Below, piece after piece: positions 48,063 through 56,284 of a DNA stretch of 64,000 nucleotides (its first letter is position 1; the number at the start of each line of letters is the position of its first letter). The notes beneath the pieces were generated by a model. That model had not been told where the DNA came from. It saw only the letters and a program-made list of their open reading frames with translations, and made no database searches. The stretch spans positions 62,001 to 126,000 of the forward strand of contig NZ_MUKN01000001.1 of the NCBI RefSeq assembly GCF_001995175.1, written 5' to 3'. A program made the translations under genes and the position numbers. The stretch is from Rathayibacter rhapontici. Lineage in GTDB: Bacteria; Actinomycetota; Actinomycetes; Actinomycetales; Microbacteriaceae.

Positions 48063-48799
48063 AGCCGGTCGTCCCAGAATCCATCGGAGGCGCGTCCGGA
48101 GCGACCGGACGGCGAGCGGTCGGCGCGCGCGGGTGCGGCGCCCTGCACGAGGCGGAACACGATCGACGTGCGTCCGATCGTGATGGTCTGCTCGGGCGAG
48201 AGGACGGCCTGCGTCACGGGCTTGCCGTCGAGCTTCGAGCCGTTGGTGGAGCCGAGGTCGTGCACCTGGGCGCGCGAGCCGTCCCAGAGGATCTCGACGT
48301 GCTGGCGGGAGGTGCCGGAGTCGTCGACGGTGATGTCGGCGTCGGCACCGCGACCGATGACGGTGCGGGACTTGGTGATCGGGTGGCGGCGGCCGGCGAT
48401 GTCGACGACCGGCGTGTAGGCGACGGTGCCCTTGACGCTGCGGGAGTCGACCTCGACCATGCCGTCGCTCAGCGAGCCGTCGGAGGCGAGGCGGATGTCG
48501 ATCGGGCCCGGGAAGCGGTAGCCCTGCTTCTTCGCGTGCTCAGTGGCGACGGTGGTGAGCTCGTCGATCAGGGTGGCGCCCATCCGCTCCATGCGGGCGA
48601 GGTCGGCGGCGGACATGCGCAGGGTGAGGCTGTTGGGTACGAGGATGCGGTCGCGCGTCACGACGGCGGCGGTGGTGTCGAGCTCCCTGCGGAGCGCGGA
48701 CGCGAGCTCGACCGGCTGCAGCCCCGACTTGAAGGTCCGCGCGAACGCGCCGTTGACGACGCGCTCGAGTCCCTTCTCGAAGTTGTCCAGTATGCCCAC
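48059..48799 (-). CDS. fhaA: FHA domain protein FhaA (DUF3662 plus FHA)
   Basis: FhaA binds phosphorylated MurJ-type partners and Pkn kinases in mycobacteria and regulates peptidoglycan synthesis. The 246-residue protein begins MGILDNFEKGLERVVNGAFA, the start of the DUF3662 domain (about 1-115). A short linker leads to the FHA domain with TVIGRGADADITVDDSGTSR, QHVEILWDG and HDLGSTNGSKLDGKPV. The start is GTG at 48799, set by the family N-terminus and by GGAAG just upstream; the frame stays open further upstream without similarity. It is first of the fhaA-fhaB-pstP-rodA-pbpA-pknA series. Confidence 0.94.
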   Translation of the reverse strand: MGILDNFEKGLERVVNGAFARTFKSGLQPVELASALRRELDTTAAVVTRDRILVPNSLTLRMSAADLARMERMGATLIDELTTVATEHAKKQGYRFPGPIDIRLASDGSLSDGMVEVDSRSVKGTVAYTPVVDIAGRRHPITKSRTVIGRGADADITVDDSGTSRQHVEILWDGSRAQVHDLGSTNGSKLDGKPVTQAVLSPEQTITIGRTSIVFRLVQGAAPARADRSPSGRSGRASDGFWDDRL

Positions 48800-49192
48800 A
48801 GTCTTCCGATCTTCCGTTTCGTCGCCTTCTCGGCGGTCGCGCACGGATCGAGGTGTCTGCGCGCTCACGTGGCTTCCGTTGTCGTCTGCGCCGCGCACGG
48901 CTACGGGCATGTTACTGGGATGCTCTGGATACGGGCTCCTCGGGGCGTTTTCGTGGGGTGGGCGGGGGGCGCGGACCGGGTCGCGTCGGTAGGGTGCGCC
49001 TCGACCCGTCGCGGACGAACGGTCGTCGGTGCTCATCCGGCGCGAACGGCCGCTGGGGACGCCCGTGAGCGGCCGTTCATGCCGGATCGGCGGAGTGCTG
49101 CCTGCGACGCGCAGGTCGGTCGGTGGGGGCGAGTTCACGGGTGGGCGCGGAGGGTGGTAGTCTTTCTCGTCGGTGCTCAGGCATCGTGGTGA
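48800..49192. other. fhaA-tRNA-Leu spacer
   Basis: This 393-bp gap separates the divergent fhaA operon and tRNA-Leu. I see no gene. TAGTCT at 49158-49163 is a likely -10 for tRNA-Leu, about 30 bases upstream of it. The fhaA operon promoter must also lie here but I cannot place it with confidence. Confidence 0.5.
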
Positions 49193-49279
49193 GCGCGAGT
49201 GGCGGAATAGGCAGACGCGCACGGTTCAGGTCCGTGTGCCCGAAAGGGCGTGGGGGTTCAACTCCCCCCTCGCGCACCA
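49193..49279 (+). tRNA. tRNA-Leu (CAG anticodon), CCA encoded
   Basis: A class II tRNA with acceptor GCGCGAG/CTCGCGC, D-arm GTGGCGGAATAGGCAGACGC, anticodon arm CACGGTTCAGGTCCGTG with CAG, a variable stem GTGCCCGAAAGGGCG, and T-arm GGGGGTTCAACTCCCCC. The 3' CCA is encoded (49277-49279), unlike the two tRNAs at 31.3-31.5 kb. Confidence 0.96.
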
Positions 49280-49285
49280 GCAGAA

Positions 49286-49325
49286 GACGAAGCCCCCGAT
49301 CGGATGTCCGGTCGGGGGCTTCGTC
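49286..49325 (+). terminator. Terminator after tRNA-Leu
   Basis: GACGAAGCCCCCGA and TCGGGGGCTTCGTC form a perfect 14-bp stem with a 12-base loop, 6 bp after the tRNA. Confidence 0.8.
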
Positions 49326-49571
49326 GTTCGCGGAGCCCGCGCGATCAGGAGTGGCCGCGGACGCGGTGGACGCGGGCGGTGGGTGGGCGGCGGGGTCGAG
49401 CGGGCCCTCCTCCGGGAACTCGACGAGGCGGTCGTCCTTCCGTGGCGCACCACGGCGAGGACCCCGCGTGGCGCGTCGTGCGCGGGACCGGCACCTCGCG
49501 GAGGGACAGCGGACACCGGGGGACGGGCGGGCGTTCACCGGGCGGACGCCGGCGGGCGCGATGCTCGGCGG

Positions 49572-49877
49572 GTGATCCCGCTGCGTGCCGATGTGACTCC
49601 GCTCGACGCCCTCGCCCTGCCCGTGCTGCTGCGCCGGCTGCGCGGGCACCGGCACGTCCAGGTGGACGCGCAGCGGTTCCTCGCGATCGTCCCGGGGGTG
49701 GGCTCGACCCTCGTCACGGCGGGGCCGGTGCTCGTGCTCGACGTGATGACGGAGCACCGGCGGCTGCTGCCGCTCGTGATCGACGCGCTCGAGACGGAGC
49801 TGCGGCGCGACGGGTTCGGCGAGCGGATCGCGCTGCGCTGGAGCACGCCGGACATCGTGCCGGTGCCGTTCCGCTGA
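49572..49877 (+). CDS. Hypothetical protein, small
   Basis: A possible 101-codon gene starting GTG at 49572 (MIPLRADVTPLDALALPVLL). The sequence looks globular, with LVTAGPVLVLDVMTEHRRLL and a C-terminal ALRWSTPDIVPVPFR, and lacks the Arg/Pro/Gly bias of antisense frames. There is no clear ribosome site and I do not recognise a family. It could be a false call. It is convergent with the 49906-50316 gene. Confidence 0.45.
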   Translation: MIPLRADVTPLDALALPVLLRRLRGHRHVQVDAQRFLAIVPGVGSTLVTAGPVLVLDVMTEHRRLLPLVIDALETELRRDGFGERIALRWSTPDIVPVPFR

Positions 49878-49905
49878 GGACGCGGCTCGGGTCTCGCGGG
49901 AGAGG

Positions 49906-50316
49906 TCAGCGGCGGGTGAGCTCCACGACGGGGATGACGCGGGTCGTCTTCTTCTCGTAGCCGGCGAAGCCGTCGGAGGCGTCGGTGAAGAGCCTCCAGC
50001 CGGCGTCGCGCTCGGCGCCCTCGAGGATGCGGGCCCGGACGGGGACGGTGCCGTGGTCGGGAGTCTCGATCACGGTGCCGGGCTCGGCGACGGGGTTGTG
50101 GAACCAGGCGGGGTGCTTCGGCGCGCCCGCGGCGGAGGCGGCCAGGAGCCGGACGTCGTCCGAGGGGTGCAGCGCCATCAGCGGCGCGATGCGCTCCTCG
50201 CCGGAGCGGGCGCCGACGTAGTGCAGCAGCACCAGCGAGCGGCCGAAGCCGGCGGTCGTCACCGTTCCGCCGTTCGCGCGGAACTCCTCGATGATCGTCT
50301 CGGTGAAGCCGGCCAC
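49906..50316 (-). CDS. Nitroreductase/deazaflavin-dependent (F420) oxidoreductase family protein
   Basis: This 136-residue protein resembles the DUF385 / deazaflavin-dependent nitroreductase (Ddn-like) split-barrel family. Marks are FRANGGTVTTAGFGRSLVLL, HYVGARSGEERIAPLMALHP, LLAASAAGAPKHPAWFHNPV and the C-terminal GYEKKTTRVIPVVEL. Many members bind F420, others lack it, so the cofactor is not certain. The start is GTG at 50316 with GGAG upstream. It is 53 bp downstream of the ROK regulator gene, same strand. Confidence 0.88.
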   Translation of the reverse strand: MAGFTETIIEEFRANGGTVTTAGFGRSLVLLHYVGARSGEERIAPLMALHPSDDVRLLAASAAGAPKHPAWFHNPVAEPGTVIETPDHGTVPVRARILEGAERDAGWRLFTDASDGFAGYEKKTTRVIPVVELTRR

Positions 50317-50369
50317 GACGTTCTCCTTCTTCTGCGGCGAGCGGGGCTCACCGGTCCGGGGCGCCGCGC

Positions 50370-51602
50370 TCACCAGCGGGCGTCGACGGACGCGGTCGCG
50401 GCGACCGGGTCCGGCTCGGGGGAGCCGCCGCCGACGGCTGCGGGATCCGCGAGCGCCCGCCGCCAGGGCAGCTCCGCGGCGCCCACGAGCTCCAGACGCG
50501 ATCGGAGTGCCGCGCGCTCGATCCGGACGCCGCGGGCGAGGTCGCTGAGGGCGCGCGCCGAGACCCGCGCGGCCAGGCGCTCGCGGTCGACGGTGAGGAG
50601 GGAGCCGAGGAAGCCGCCGAGGACGACGGAGGTGGGGTTGAAGAGGTTGATGAAGGTGGAGAGGCCCTCGGCCAGCAGGTCGACCTGGCGGGCGACCTCG
50701 GCGAGGACCGCGGGGTCGCGGGAGGTGCCGAGCGCGATGTCGAGCTCGTCCTGGTCGAGGACCCGCGCGCCGAGGACGTCGAGGAGGGAGCGCATCCGCA
50801 CCTCGGCCTCGAGGCAGCCGTGGCGGCCGCAGCCGCAGCGGGTCCCGCCCGCGGCGACCAGGGTGTGGCCGAGCTCGGCCGCGAATCCGGAGGAGCCGCG
50901 CAGCGGGAGGCCGTCGATGATCACGCCGCCGCCGATGCCGCTCGCGCCGCCGGTGACGTAGACGACGTCGGCCACGCCCCGCGCGGCTCCGAAGAGCGAT
51001 TCGCCGATCGCGCCGAGGCTCGCGTCGTTGCCGACCGCGACCGGCAGCGCGAGTGCGCGGCCGAGGCGCTTCGCGAGGTCGACGTCGCGCCAGCCCAGGT
51101 GCGGCGCGATGTGCACGAAGCCGGAGTCGGCGTGCACCAGGCCCGGGACCGCGACGCCCGCGCCGACCAGGATGCGGTGCCCCTCCTTCTCGGAGCGGAA
51201 GCCGTCGACGATGCCCGAGACGACGCGCAGGACGGTGTCGGGGGTGGCGGGAGTGGGGGTGTCGAAGCGGACGCGGCGCAGGAGGTCGCCGTTCATCCCG
51301 ACGAGGCCGACGATGATCGCGTCGGTGTCGAGGTGGACTCCGACGACGGCGAACGCGCGACCGGGGACGACGGTGGCGCTCGGGCGGCCGATGCGGCCCG
51401 TGGGAGCCGTCGTCTCCTCCTCCACCCAGCCCAGGCCGGACAGCTCGCCGACCAGGTTCGCGACGGCGGAGCGGTTCAGACCCGTCCGCTGACAGAGCTC
51501 GGCACGGCTGAGGGGCCCGGAGCGGTGGACCAGCGTGGCGATCGCGGCGAGGTTGTGGCGGCGGAGCAGAGCGTTGCTCGAGGCGCCGACTGCTCCTGCC
51601 AT
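50370..51602 (-). CDS. ROK family transcriptional regulator
   Basis: ROK repressors such as XylR and NagC control sugar uptake genes. The 410-residue protein has an N-terminal winged helix (LSRAELCQRTGLNRSAVANL) and a ROK sugar-kinase-like domain (about 85-380) with VAVGNDASLGAIGESLFGAA, YVTGGASGIGGGVIIDG and the zinc site GGTRCGCGRHGCLEAEV. It is encoded downstream of the sugar ABC transporter on the same strand but behind a strong hairpin, so it probably has its own promoter. Control of that transporter is inferred from proximity. Confidence 0.93.
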   Translation of the reverse strand: MAGAVGASSNALLRRHNLAAIATLVHRSGPLSRAELCQRTGLNRSAVANLVGELSGLGWVEEETTAPTGRIGRPSATVVPGRAFAVVGVHLDTDAIIVGLVGMNGDLLRRVRFDTPTPATPDTVLRVVSGIVDGFRSEKEGHRILVGAGVAVPGLVHADSGFVHIAPHLGWRDVDLAKRLGRALALPVAVGNDASLGAIGESLFGAARGVADVVYVTGGASGIGGGVIIDGLPLRGSSGFAAELGHTLVAAGGTRCGCGRHGCLEAEVRMRSLLDVLGARVLDQDELDIALGTSRDPAVLAEVARQVDLLAEGLSTFINLFNPTSVVLGGFLGSLLTVDRERLAARVSARALSDLARGVRIERAALRSRLELVGAAELPWRRALADPAAVGGGSPEPDPVAATASVDARW

Positions 51603-51647
51603 GCTGACCCGTCTCTCGTCGGTGCGGCCCGCGGCGCGGTCGGACGA

Positions 51648-51685
51648 CTCGGGCGGGCCCCGTCATAGTAGAGGGCCCGCCCGAG
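51648..51685 (-). terminator. Hairpin between mmsB and the ROK gene
   Basis: CTCGGGCGGGCCC and GGGCCCGCCCGAG make a perfect 13-bp stem with a 12-base loop, 16 bp after the mmsB stop. Confidence 0.75.
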
Positions 51686-51700
51686 GCGATCCGGGAGCGG

Positions 51701-52930
51701 CTAGCGGCCGCCCGCCCGCCGCTTGTTGAAGATGTCGAACGCGACGGCGAGCAGCAGCACGAAGCCCTTGATGGCCATCTGCCACGCGGCGTCGACCGAC
51801 AGGATCGACAGGCCCATGTTGAGCACGCCCATCACGAGGCCGCCGATGACCGCGCCGACGACGGTGCCGACTCCGCCCTGCACCGCTGCTCCTCCGATGA
51901 AGACCGCGGCGATCGCGTCGAGCTCGTAGTTCTGGCCGGCGGAGGCGACGGCGCCGCCCGCGCGGGCCGTGCTGACGACGCCGGCGACTCCGGCCAGCAC
52001 GCCCATGTTCACGAAGATGAAGAAGTTGACCCACTTCGTCTTCACGCCCGACATCATCGCGGCGAAGAGATTGCCGCCCATCGCGTAGATGTGGCGGCCG
52101 AACACGGTGCGGCCGAGGACGAAGCTGTAGGCGAGGATCAGCACGGCGAGCACGATCAGGATGATCGGGGTGCCGCTGTAGCCCGCGAGCAGCCAGGCGA
52201 GGGCCATGATCGCGACGACCGCGATGCCGGCCTTGATCCAGAAGGACGCGATCGGCTCGCGCGGGAGCTCGAGGCGGCGGAGCGTGGCGCGGGTGCGCAG
52301 CTGCTGCACGACGAGGACCGCCGAGACGACGACTCCGAGCAGCAGGGTGAGCGCGTCGCGGCCGAGGATGCCGCCGAGGACGCCCGGGAGCCAGCCGGCT
52401 CCGATGGCGGTGAAGGCGGTCGGGAGGCCGTTGATCGTGCCGCCCGTGAGCAGGACGAGCGTGAATCCGCGGAAGATCAGCATGCCCGCGAGGGTCACGA
52501 TGAACGCGGGTATGCCCACGAACGCCACCCAGAAGCCCTGCCAGGCGCCGACCAGTGCTCCGGTGAGCAGCGCCACCACGACGGCGACTCCCCAGGGCAG
52601 GCCCCAGTTGTTCATCGCGATCGCCGAGATCGCTCCGACCATCGCCACGACCGAGCCGACCGAGAGGTCGATGTGGCCGGCGATGATCACCATCACCATG
52701 CCGATCGCGAGGATCAGCACGTAGGCGTTCTGCTGGATCAGGTTGTTCACGTTGCCGGGCAGGAGCAGGCGCCCGCCGGTCAGGAGCTGGAAGAGCAGGA
52801 TGATGACGCCGAGCGCGGCGAGGATGCCGTACTGGCGCAAGTTGACGTTCATCCGGAGCCCGCGCCGCGGCGGCGTGGACGGCGTGTTCGCGGGCGTGCC
52901 GCTCGGCGCTGTGGTGGTCGTGGCGCTCAT
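51701..52930 (-). CDS. mmsB: Multiple-monosaccharide ABC transporter permease (MmsB/GguB-like)
   Basis: This is the membrane subunit of a sugar importer. The 409-residue protein has about 10 TM segments of the BPD_transp_2 (RbsC/XylH/AraH) family, with [20 protein letters not shown] (the conserved DLS signature), [20 protein letters not shown], and [20 protein letters not shown] followed by [14 protein letters not shown]. The larger size (over 400 residues) fits the GguB/MmsB subgroup rather than RbsC. The ATG at 52930 overlaps the ATPase gene stop (ATGA). Confidence 0.94.
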   Translation of the reverse strand: MSATTTTAPSGTPANTPSTPPRRGLRMNVNLRQYGILAALGVIILLFQLLTGGRLLLPGNVNNLIQQNAYVLILAIGMVMVIIAGHIDLSVGSVVAMVGAISAIAMNNWGLPWGVAVVVALLTGALVGAWQGFWVAFVGIPAFIVTLAGMLIFRGFTLVLLTGGTINGLPTAFTAIGAGWLPGVLGGILGRDALTLLLGVVVSAVLVVQQLRTRATLRRLELPREPIASFWIKAGIAVVAIMALAWLLAGYSGTPIILIVLAVLILAYSFVLGRTVFGRHIYAMGGNLFAAMMSGVKTKWVNFFIFVNMGVLAGVAGVVSTARAGGAVASAGQNYELDAIAAVFIGGAAVQGGVGTVVGAVIGGLVMGVLNMGLSILSVDAAWQMAIKGFVLLLAVAFDIFNKRRAGGR

Positions 52931-54468
52931 CGGGCCTGGTCCTTCCCTGCGGTCATGAAGTGCATGAGGTGCTCCTGGGTCGCATCGGCGCGGGCGACCT
53001 CGCCCGAGATGCGGCCTTCGGAGATGGTGTAGATGCGGTCGGAGAGCCCGATCAGCTCGGGCAGCTCGGACGAGATCACGACGACGGCCTTGCCCTGGGC
53101 CGCGAGCTCGTTGATGATGCCGTAGATCTCGTACTTGGCCCCCACGTCGATGCCGCGGGTGGGCTCGTCGAGGATCAGCACGTCGGGACCCGAGAAGATC
53201 CACTTCGAGAGGACGACCTTCTGCTGGTTGCCGCCCGAGAGCTTGCCGGTGACGGCGGAGACGCTCGGGGCCTTGATGTTCATCTTCGAGCGGTACGAGT
53301 CGGCGACCTTGTACTCGCGGTGCTTGTCGATCACTCCGAGACGGGCGAGGCGCGAGAGCGCGGCGGCCGAGACGTTGACGGTGATGTCGCCGATGAGGTT
53401 GAGGCCGTAGCGCTTGCGGTCCTCGGTCGCGTAGGCGAGGCCGTTGCGGATCGCCTCGTCGACGGTGCGGGTCTGGATCTCCTTGCCGTCCTTGAAGACG
53501 CGGCCCGAGATGCCGGTGCCGTAGCTGCGGCCGAAGATGCTCATCGCGAGCTCGGTGCGGCCCGCGCCCATCAGCCCCGCGAATCCGACGATCTCGCCGG
53601 CGCGCACGGTGAAGGAGGCGTCCTCGACGACCACGCGGTCGACGTCGACGGGGTGGTGCACGGTCCAGTTCTCGACGCGCAGCTTCTCCTCGCCGATCTG
53701 GGGATCGCGCGGCGGGAACATGCTGTTGAGGTCGCGGCCCACCATCGCGCGGATGATGCGGCTCTCGCTCGCCTGCTCCGCCGTCATCGCGAAGCTCTCG
53801 ATCGTGCGGCCGTCGCGGATGATCGTGACGGTGTCCGCGATCGCGCGGATCTCCTTCAGCTTGTGGCTGATGATGATGCAGGTGATGCCCTGACGGCGCA
53901 GCTGGTCGATCAGGCCCAGCAGGTGGTCGCTGTCCTCGTCGTTCAGCGCCGCGGTGGGCTCGTCGAGGATGAGGAGCTTCACGCGCTTGGCCAGGGCCTT
54001 GGCGATCTCGACGAGCTGCTGCTTGCCGACTCCGAGCTCGAGGATCTTGGTCGCGGGGTTCTCGGCGAGGCCGACCCGCGCGAGCAGCGTCGCCGCCTCG
54101 GCGTTGGTCGCGTTCCAGTCGATGACTCCGCGCTTGGACTTCTCGTTGCCGAGGAAGATGTTCTCGGCGATGGAGAGGTAGGGGCTGAGGGCGAGCTCCT
54201 GGTGGATGATCACGATGCCGTCGGCCTCGCTGTCGTTGATCGAGCGGTACTGGGCCGCCCGGCCCTCGAACTCGATCGCGCCCTCGAAGCTGCCGGTGGG
54301 GTACACGCCCGAGAGGACTTTCATCAGCGTCGACTTGCCGGCGCCGTTCTCGCCGCAGATCGCGTGCACCTCGCCGGGCTGCACCGAGAGCGAGACGCCG
54401 TCGAGGGCGCGGACGCCGCCGCCGAACTCCTTGACGATGTCGCGCATGATGAGGATGGGACTGGCCAA
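52927..54468 (-). CDS. mmsA: Multiple-monosaccharide ABC transporter ATP-binding protein (MmsA/GguA-like)
   Basis: This is the ATPase subunit of the same sugar importer, a fused pair of ABC domains as in RbsA/XylG/AraG. The 513-residue protein has Walker [21 protein letters not shown] in domain 1 with signature [20 protein letters not shown] and Walker [14 protein letters not shown]. Domain 2 has a degenerate Walker A ([20 protein letters not shown]), signature [20 protein letters not shown] and Walker [13 protein letters not shown]. The start is probably TTG at 54468 ([18 protein letters not shown]) with GAGG upstream; ATG at 54447 is the alternative. A long hairpin lies just upstream. Confidence 0.94.
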   Translation of the reverse strand: MASPILIMRDIVKEFGGGVRALDGVSLSVQPGEVHAICGENGAGKSTLMKVLSGVYPTGSFEGAIEFEGRAAQYRSINDSEADGIVIIHQELALSPYLSIAENIFLGNEKSKRGVIDWNATNAEAATLLARVGLAENPATKILELGVGKQQLVEIAKALAKRVKLLILDEPTAALNDEDSDHLLGLIDQLRRQGITCIIISHKLKEIRAIADTVTIIRDGRTIESFAMTAEQASESRIIRAMVGRDLNSMFPPRDPQIGEEKLRVENWTVHHPVDVDRVVVEDASFTVRAGEIVGFAGLMGAGRTELAMSIFGRSYGTGISGRVFKDGKEIQTRTVDEAIRNGLAYATEDRKRYGLNLIGDITVNVSAAALSRLARLGVIDKHREYKVADSYRSKMNIKAPSVSAVTGKLSGGNQQKVVLSKWIFSGPDVLILDEPTRGIDVGAKYEIYGIINELAAQGKAVVVISSELPELIGLSDRIYTISEGRISGEVARADATQEHLMHFMTAGKDQAR

Positions 54469-54510
54469 CGGGGCCTCGCTTCGTGGTCGTGGTGGGTGAG
54501 GACGGGGTGA

Positions 54511-54546
54511 GCGGGGGCGGGGAGGATCACTCCTCCCCGCCCCCGC
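54511..54546 (-). terminator. Long stem-loop between chvE and mmsA
   Basis: GCGGGGGCGGGGAGGA and TCCTCCCCGCCCCCGC form a perfect 16-bp stem with a 4-base loop, 7 bp past the chvE stop. Such stems between binding-protein and ATPase genes usually lower downstream expression or stabilise the binding-protein mRNA. Confidence 0.75.
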
Positions 54547-54553
54547 CTCGGGA

Positions 54554-55679
54554 TCAGAGCCCGACGTCACCGGCCTTCAGGAAGCCGGAGTCGACGAGGG
54601 TCGACTGCACGTCGTCCTTCACGACGACCTGCGGCTCGAGGAGGTAGGAGGGGACGACCTTCTCGCCGTTGTCGTACGTCTCGGTGTCGTTCACCTCGGG
54701 CTCCTCGCCCGCGACGATCGACTGCACCATCTGGAAGACGCGGTCGCCCAGGGTGCGGGTGTCCTTCCACACGGTCATGGACTGCTCGTCGGCGAGGATC
54801 GCCTTGACGTTGGCCTTGTCGGCGTCCTGACCGGTGATCACCGGGTAGTCGGCGCCGGGCGCGTAGCCGGCGGACTTCAGCGACGCCTCGATGCCGATCG
54901 CGAGGCTGTCGTTGGGGGAGAGCACGACGTCGACCTTCTGGTCGCCCGTGTAGAAGGAGGAGAGGCGGTTGTCCATCTCGGACTGCGCCTTGTCGGAGGC
55001 CCAGCCCTGGATGCCGATGGAGGCCCAGTCGTCGTTCGAGGCGGGCGACTTGCCCGACGGGACGACGAGCTTGCCGCTCTCGACGTAGGGCTGCAGGACG
55101 TCCCACGCGCCCGAGAAGAAGAACTTGGCGTTGTTGTCGTCGGGGCTGCCGGCGAAGGGCTCGAGGGTGAAGGGGCCCGCGGCGTTCGCGAGGTCGAGGG
55201 TCTCCTCGATGTACTGGCCCTGGAGCTGGCCGACCTTGTAGTTGTCGAACGTCGCGTAGTAGTCGACGTCGGCGGTGCCGTTGATCAGACGGTCGTAGGC
55301 GATGACGGTGGCGTTCTGCTTCTTCGCCTCGGACAGGACCGGCGCGAGCGCCTCTCCGTCGATGGCCGCGATCACGAGGATCTTGGAGCCGCCGGCGATC
55401 TGGTTCTGGATCTGCGAGATCTGCTGGTCGGTCTTGTTGTCGGCGTACTGGAGGTCGACGGTGCAGCCCTCGTCCTCGAGCTGGGACTGGAGTCCCTCGC
55501 CGTCGTTGATCCAGCGCTCGAGGCTGCGGGTCGCATCGAGATGCCGACGGTGCAGTCGCCCTCGGCGCCCTCGCCGCTCGCGGCGCGCCGGAGTTGGCGG
55601 GGCTGGCCGAGCAGGCGGCGAGGCCGAGGGTGATGATGCCGGCGGTGGCCAGCGTCGTGAGTCCACGCGAGAACTTCAT
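54554..55679 (-). CDS. chvE: Multiple-sugar-binding lipoprotein ChvE-like (two frameshifts as sequenced)
   Basis: This is the extracellular receptor of the sugar importer. It starts [20 protein letters not shown] with the lipobox LAACS, so it is lipid-anchored. The mature part has [48 protein letters not shown] and [20 protein letters not shown], typical of ChvE/XylF periplasmic-binding fold type 1. Two frame changes fall in the poorly conserved N-terminal linker and first strand, near 55580 and 55532. Each is repaired by one extra base. The start ATG at 55679 has AGAGGA upstream. The downstream 320 residues read cleanly. Confidence 0.88.
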
Positions 55680-55810
55680 GGAGTGCATTCCTCTCTGAAA
55701 GCAGTGTCCGAGTGAGAAGGACGGCGCGAGAGCGTGCACGGATGGATGCACGCCGTCGTGTCGTCGCCCGGGAGGGGCGGGGAGCCCCGAAGGGCTTTGT
55801 CCACGGAGAC

Positions 55811-55839
55811 AACATATTGCGCGGCCCGGCTGCTGTAAA
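55811..55839 (-). promoter_or_regulatory. Probable promoter of the sugar ABC operon
   Basis: On the minus strand TTTACA (complement of 55834-55839) and TATGTT (complement of 55811-55816) are 17 bases apart, about 130 bases upstream of chvE. The leader contains the dyad GCGTGCA/TGCACGC (55732-55738 and 55747-55753), a possible regulator site. Confidence 0.6.
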
Positions 55840-55922
55840 GCGCGCGGGAGACCGTTGCGAAACCGTGACCTTCACGGCCGCAGCCCCGCTGTTGCAGGGG
55901 GAGACCGCTCTCACGGCGCCTG

Positions 55923-55972
55923 CCGTAGGGGAACCGTGAGCATTCCGGGGTGGGCCGTAGGGAAACCGTGAG
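55923..55972. repeat. Tandem direct repeat upstream of the kdp operon
   Basis: CCGTAGGGGAACCGTGAG (55923-55940) and CCGTAGGGAAACCGTGAG (55955-55972) differ at one base and are 32 bp apart start to start, about three helical turns. The spacing on one face suggests a regulator binding site. Confidence 0.55.
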
Positions 55973-56045
55973 GAGCGGATCCGGGGGCCGCGCGCGGGTG
56001 TTGCATCGGGACTCGTGCGCTCGTTCGAGCGCTGTCCGCCTCCGG

Positions 56046-56198
56046 ATGGAGTCCTCCGTGCTCGACCTCGCCCACCTCCTCGGTGTGCTCGCCCTGTTCC
56101 TCGTCGTCGGCCTCGCCGCGAAGGGGGTCGAGAAGCTCGGCCCTCCGGTCCGCGCCGCCGACTCCCGTGCGGCCCGCGAGCCGGAGGAGTCGCGGTGA
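56046..56198 (+). CDS. Small single-TM protein upstream of kdpF
   Basis: A 50-codon gene starting ATG at 56046: [20 protein letters not shown] continues into [11 protein letters not shown] and a charged tail. One TM segment (about residues 8-25) is followed by a cytoplasmic-looking basic/acidic tail. Its TGA overlaps the kdpF GTG (GTGA at 56195-56198), which argues for a real, coupled gene. Function unknown; a regulatory or assembly role with Kdp is a guess. Confidence 0.6.
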   Translation: MESSVLDLAHLLGVLALFLVVGLAAKGVEKLGPPVRAADSRAAREPEESR

Positions 56199-56284
56199 TC
56201 GTCTTCGACGCGCTCGCCGCGGTCCTCGCGATCGGCGCCGTGGTGCTCCTGCTCGTCGCGCTCGTGCGGCCGGAGCGGTTCTGA
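56195..56284 (+). CDS. kdpF: Potassium-transporting ATPase subunit KdpF
   Basis: KdpF is a one-helix peptide that stabilises the KdpFABC complex. The 29 residues [20 protein letters not shown] plus VALVRPERF give a single TM segment with the conserved LVRPERF end. The start is GTG at 56195 with GGAGGAG upstream. Its stop overlaps the kdpA ATG (TGATG). Confidence 0.92.
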   Translation: MIVFDALAAVLAIGAVVLLLVALVRPERF

